Shown one piece after another: positions 30,309 to 32,216 of a stretch of 32,216 bases of DNA. The notes under the pieces are model-generated. The model saw nothing but the letters and a program-made list of their open reading frames with translations, made no database searches and was not told the DNA's origin. The translations under genes were made by a program, and so were the position numbers. Every line of letters begins with the position of its first letter. Within the stretch, counting starts at the first letter, position 1. This stretch comes from Anaerolineae bacterium (lineage in GTDB: Bacteria > Chloroflexota > Anaerolineae > J102). The stretch covers positions 1 to 32,216 of the forward strand of contig JALWZT010000360.1 of assembly GCA_027002405.1 (NCBI GenBank), in the 5' to 3' direction.

Positions 30309-30771
30309 CGGGAACAGTCACCACGACCAATAGCTCACCACATAACGACGAAAATGGGGACGCAGATTTGCGCAGATGCGACGCAGATTTCCACTGATTA
30401 CTGATTACTGATCACTGATTACTGATTTACGGAACAGTCACCATGAGCGATAAGCTCACCGCATAACGATGAAAATAGGGACGCAGTCTGCAGGTTTGCA
30501 GGTGGCACGTGGCAAGTGGTCACGGTGTGCGTCTCAGACATTTGGCGTGGTTTAGCCGAGCGAAGTGGCGTCCACCACGCCCGCCCGGCGATGAAGTCGC
30601 CGGGCTATAAAACGGCGCCGGATAATTCCGGCTAGCTCCGCAGGGGTACTGTTTCTAGCCTCTGCGCTACTGAACACTGATTACTGATGACTGATCACTG
30701 ATTACTCGTGCTCGCGCCTAACCTCGGCCTGACAATCCTCAATCCTAATCCTGATCCTATTTACGGAACAG
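30309..30771 (+). repeat. Composite intergenic repeat, copy G, with a doubled first module
   Basis: A partial unit (GGGAACAGTCACCACGACC...GCAGATTTGCGCAGATG...ACTGAT heptamers) is joined through TTTACGGAACAG to a full unit: GTCACCATGAGCG module, GCAAGTG stretch, three hairpins, heptamers, CTCGCGCCTAACCTCGG, AATCCT array, TTTACGGAACAG. This shows that whole units can be chained at the ACGGAACAG boundary. No gene is present. Confidence 0.8.
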
Positions 30772-30800
30772 GTATTTTTCTCTCCCACCCCGAAGATAGG

Positions 30801-30806
30801 TATAAT
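30801..30806 (+). promoter_or_regulatory. -10 box next to the FAD-oxidase start
   Basis: TATAAT (30801-30806) within the palindrome GGTATAATACC, ending 8 nt before the ATG at 30815. The -35 region is weak. If used, the mRNA would have at most a few leader bases. Confidence 0.45.
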
Positions 30807-30814
30807 ACCTTATT

Positions 30815-32194
30815 ATGGTCCCTCAAGCTTTTCTCAATGCCCTGCAAAATCTTTATCCCCCCGAACGCATCAGCACCCGACAGGCCATCCTGGAACAGCA
30901 CGCCCGAGACCAGTCCGCCCATCCCCCCCACCTCCCTGACCTGGTGGTCTGGCCCTTGACCACCGAGGAAGTGAGCCAGACCCTGCAACTGGCTCAGCAG
31001 CATCGCGTCCCCGTCACTCCCTGGGGAGCCGGCACCAGCATCGAAGGCAATCCTATCCCCATCCATGGGGGCCTGGTCATGGACTTCAGTCGCATGGACC
31101 GCATCCTGGCCATCCACGAAGAAGACTTTCAGGTCACAGTCCAACCGGGCGTGCTTTATAAGGACATGAACAAAGTCTTGGCCCGGTATGGCCTCTTTTT
31201 CGCACCGGACCCCGGCGCCAATGCCAGCATTGGCGGCATGCTAGCCAACAATGCCGCGGGGATTCGGACCGTGAAATATGGGGCAACCCGGGACAACGTC
31301 CTGGCCCTGGAGGTGGTCCTGGCCGATGGCCGCGTGATTCACACCGGGTCCCGGTCCGTCAAACAAAGTTCCGGATACGACCTCACCCATCTGTTTGTGG
31401 GGTCAGAAGGGACCCTGGGCGTCATCACCCAGGCCACCCTCAAACTCGCGCCCATCCCCGCGCATGTCAGCGCGGCTGTAGCCCGATTCCCCACCGTGGC
31501 CGACGCGGCCGCCGCGGTTTTCGAAATCATCGGCGCGGGGCTGGAACCCACGGCCCTGGAGCTACTGGACGCCACTGCCATGCGGGTGCTCAACACCGAC
31601 CCCGACATCCCCCACTTCCCAGAACAGCCCACCCTCTTCATGGAGTTCGCGTCCAGTCACCAGGCCGCGTTGGAGGACACCCTGGATCAGGTGCGCGAGC
31701 TATGTGCCGAACACTACGCTCAAGGGTTCGACACAGGCGTGGGGCGCCAAGAACGCGCGCGCATTTGGCGGGCCCGGCACCACCTTTTCGAAGCCCATGT
31801 CCGCTACTTTGCCGGGCAACAGTTCCTGGTGGGGGACGCGGCCGTGCCCATCTCTCGGTACCCCGAACTCATCGCCCGCACCGCAGCCTTGATGGAGAAA
31901 ATGGGCCTGGTCGGCAGCCTGCTGGGCCATGCCGGGGACGGCAACATCCACACCATCGTCTTTTACCCACCCGATGACCCTCAGGCCCGGGACCGGGCCC
32001 TGGCTTTCAACGATGCTTTTGTGGAACTGGCTTTGGAGCTGGAAGGCACCAGCACAGGCGAACACGGCGTGGGCCTGGGCAAACGCAAATTCATGGCCCG
32101 AGAACACGGCCTGGCTCTGGACGTCATGCGTCAATTGAAACACACCCTGGACCCCTACCACATCCTCAACCCGGGCAAAGTCTTACCCGAATAA
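30815..32194 (+). CDS. GlcD/D-lactate dehydrogenase-type FAD oxidase
   Basis: A 459-residue flavoprotein that oxidises a D-2-hydroxy acid such as glycolate or D-lactate to the keto acid. The FAD-binding PCMH domain (about 35-215) has VVWPLTTEEVSQTLQLAQ, PVTPWGAGTSIEGN and PGANASIGGMLANNAAG. The C-terminal FAD-oxidase domain carries GHAGDGNIHTIVFYP and the substrate-side EGTSTGEHGVGLGKRKFM, ending HILNPGKVLPE. All motifs are intact. The length is typical (455-480). No glcE, glcF or lactate permease is in the window, so the exact substrate is open. The stop is 22 nt from the right edge. Confidence 0.92.
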   Translation: MVPQAFLNALQNLYPPERISTRQAILEQHARDQSAHPPHLPDLVVWPLTTEEVSQTLQLAQQHRVPVTPWGAGTSIEGNPIPIHGGLVMDFSRMDRILAIHEEDFQVTVQPGVLYKDMNKVLARYGLFFAPDPGANASIGGMLANNAAGIRTVKYGATRDNVLALEVVLADGRVIHTGSRSVKQSSGYDLTHLFVGSEGTLGVITQATLKLAPIPAHVSAAVARFPTVADAAAAVFEIIGAGLEPTALELLDATAMRVLNTDPDIPHFPEQPTLFMEFASSHQAALEDTLDQVRELCAEHYAQGFDTGVGRQERARIWRARHHLFEAHVRYFAGQQFLVGDAAVPISRYPELIARTAALMEKMGLVGSLLGHAGDGNIHTIVFYPPDDPQARDRALAFNDAFVELALELEGTSTGEHGVGLGKRKFMAREHGLALDVMRQLKHTLDPYHILNPGKVLPE

Positions 32195-32216
32195 CCCCCC
32201 TTCCCCCTCCCCATCA

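Noticed and set aside
1-32216. Insertion sequences or phage genes
   Set aside because: No transposase, integrase or phage structural motif was seen in any frame despite the many repeats.

Overview
This 32.2 kb window looks like chromosomal DNA of a thermophilic, Chloroflexota-like (Anaerolineae-type) bacterium; that placement is inference. The support is a ttuB-ttuA pair (2-thiolation of T54 in tRNA, a thermophile trait), moderately high GC, a DUF1972-type glycosyltransferase, a Wzx-like flippase, a DHH-CBS-CCA transferase fusion, and long intergenic tracts filled with dispersed repeats. I see no phage, plasmid, transposase or CRISPR genes. The genes are mostly housekeeping; the unusual material lies mainly between them.

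Left third (1-9.6 kb, all genes on minus). A TSUP permease is followed, across a repeat block, by a compact run reading right to left: short FtsK-like ATPase, small membrane protein, DUF6504-like protein, TPR protein, ndk and selB (3 nt gap between ndk and selB). Then come a class I aldolase of the FbaB type with its own terminator, and a small anchored protein of unknown function.

Middle (9.6-18 kb). A complete intergenic transcription unit (promoter, about 145 nt, terminator, no convincing ORF) lies beside tnaA and is the best candidate for a new RNA. On plus, ttuB-ttuA-CCA transferase form one run. A palindromic MITE-like element comes next, then a MerR-like/RsbRD-like regulator, a TlpA-type thioredoxin and mutM.

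Right half (18-32.2 kb). recD2 and a glycosyltransferase are on minus. A minus-strand operon follows, reading Crp-type regulator, 40-aa ORF, nuclease-like protein with a UvrD-type Tudor tail, sensor histidine kinase, NarL-type response regulator. Two tRNA genes (Cys-GCA, Leu-TAA), each with its own promoter and terminator, separate it from a flippase, a two-CBS protein and a GlcD-like FAD oxidase on plus.

Almost every intergenic gap over 200 bp is built from the same modules: three short GC-rich hairpins in fixed order, arrays of 7-bp units (several unrelated heptamers, often as head-to-head inverted arrays), a 6-bp AATCCT-type array, and a TTTACGGAACAG boundary motif. These modules reach into genes: the stop codons of selB, the FtsK-like gene, mutM, recD2 and the flippase lie inside them.
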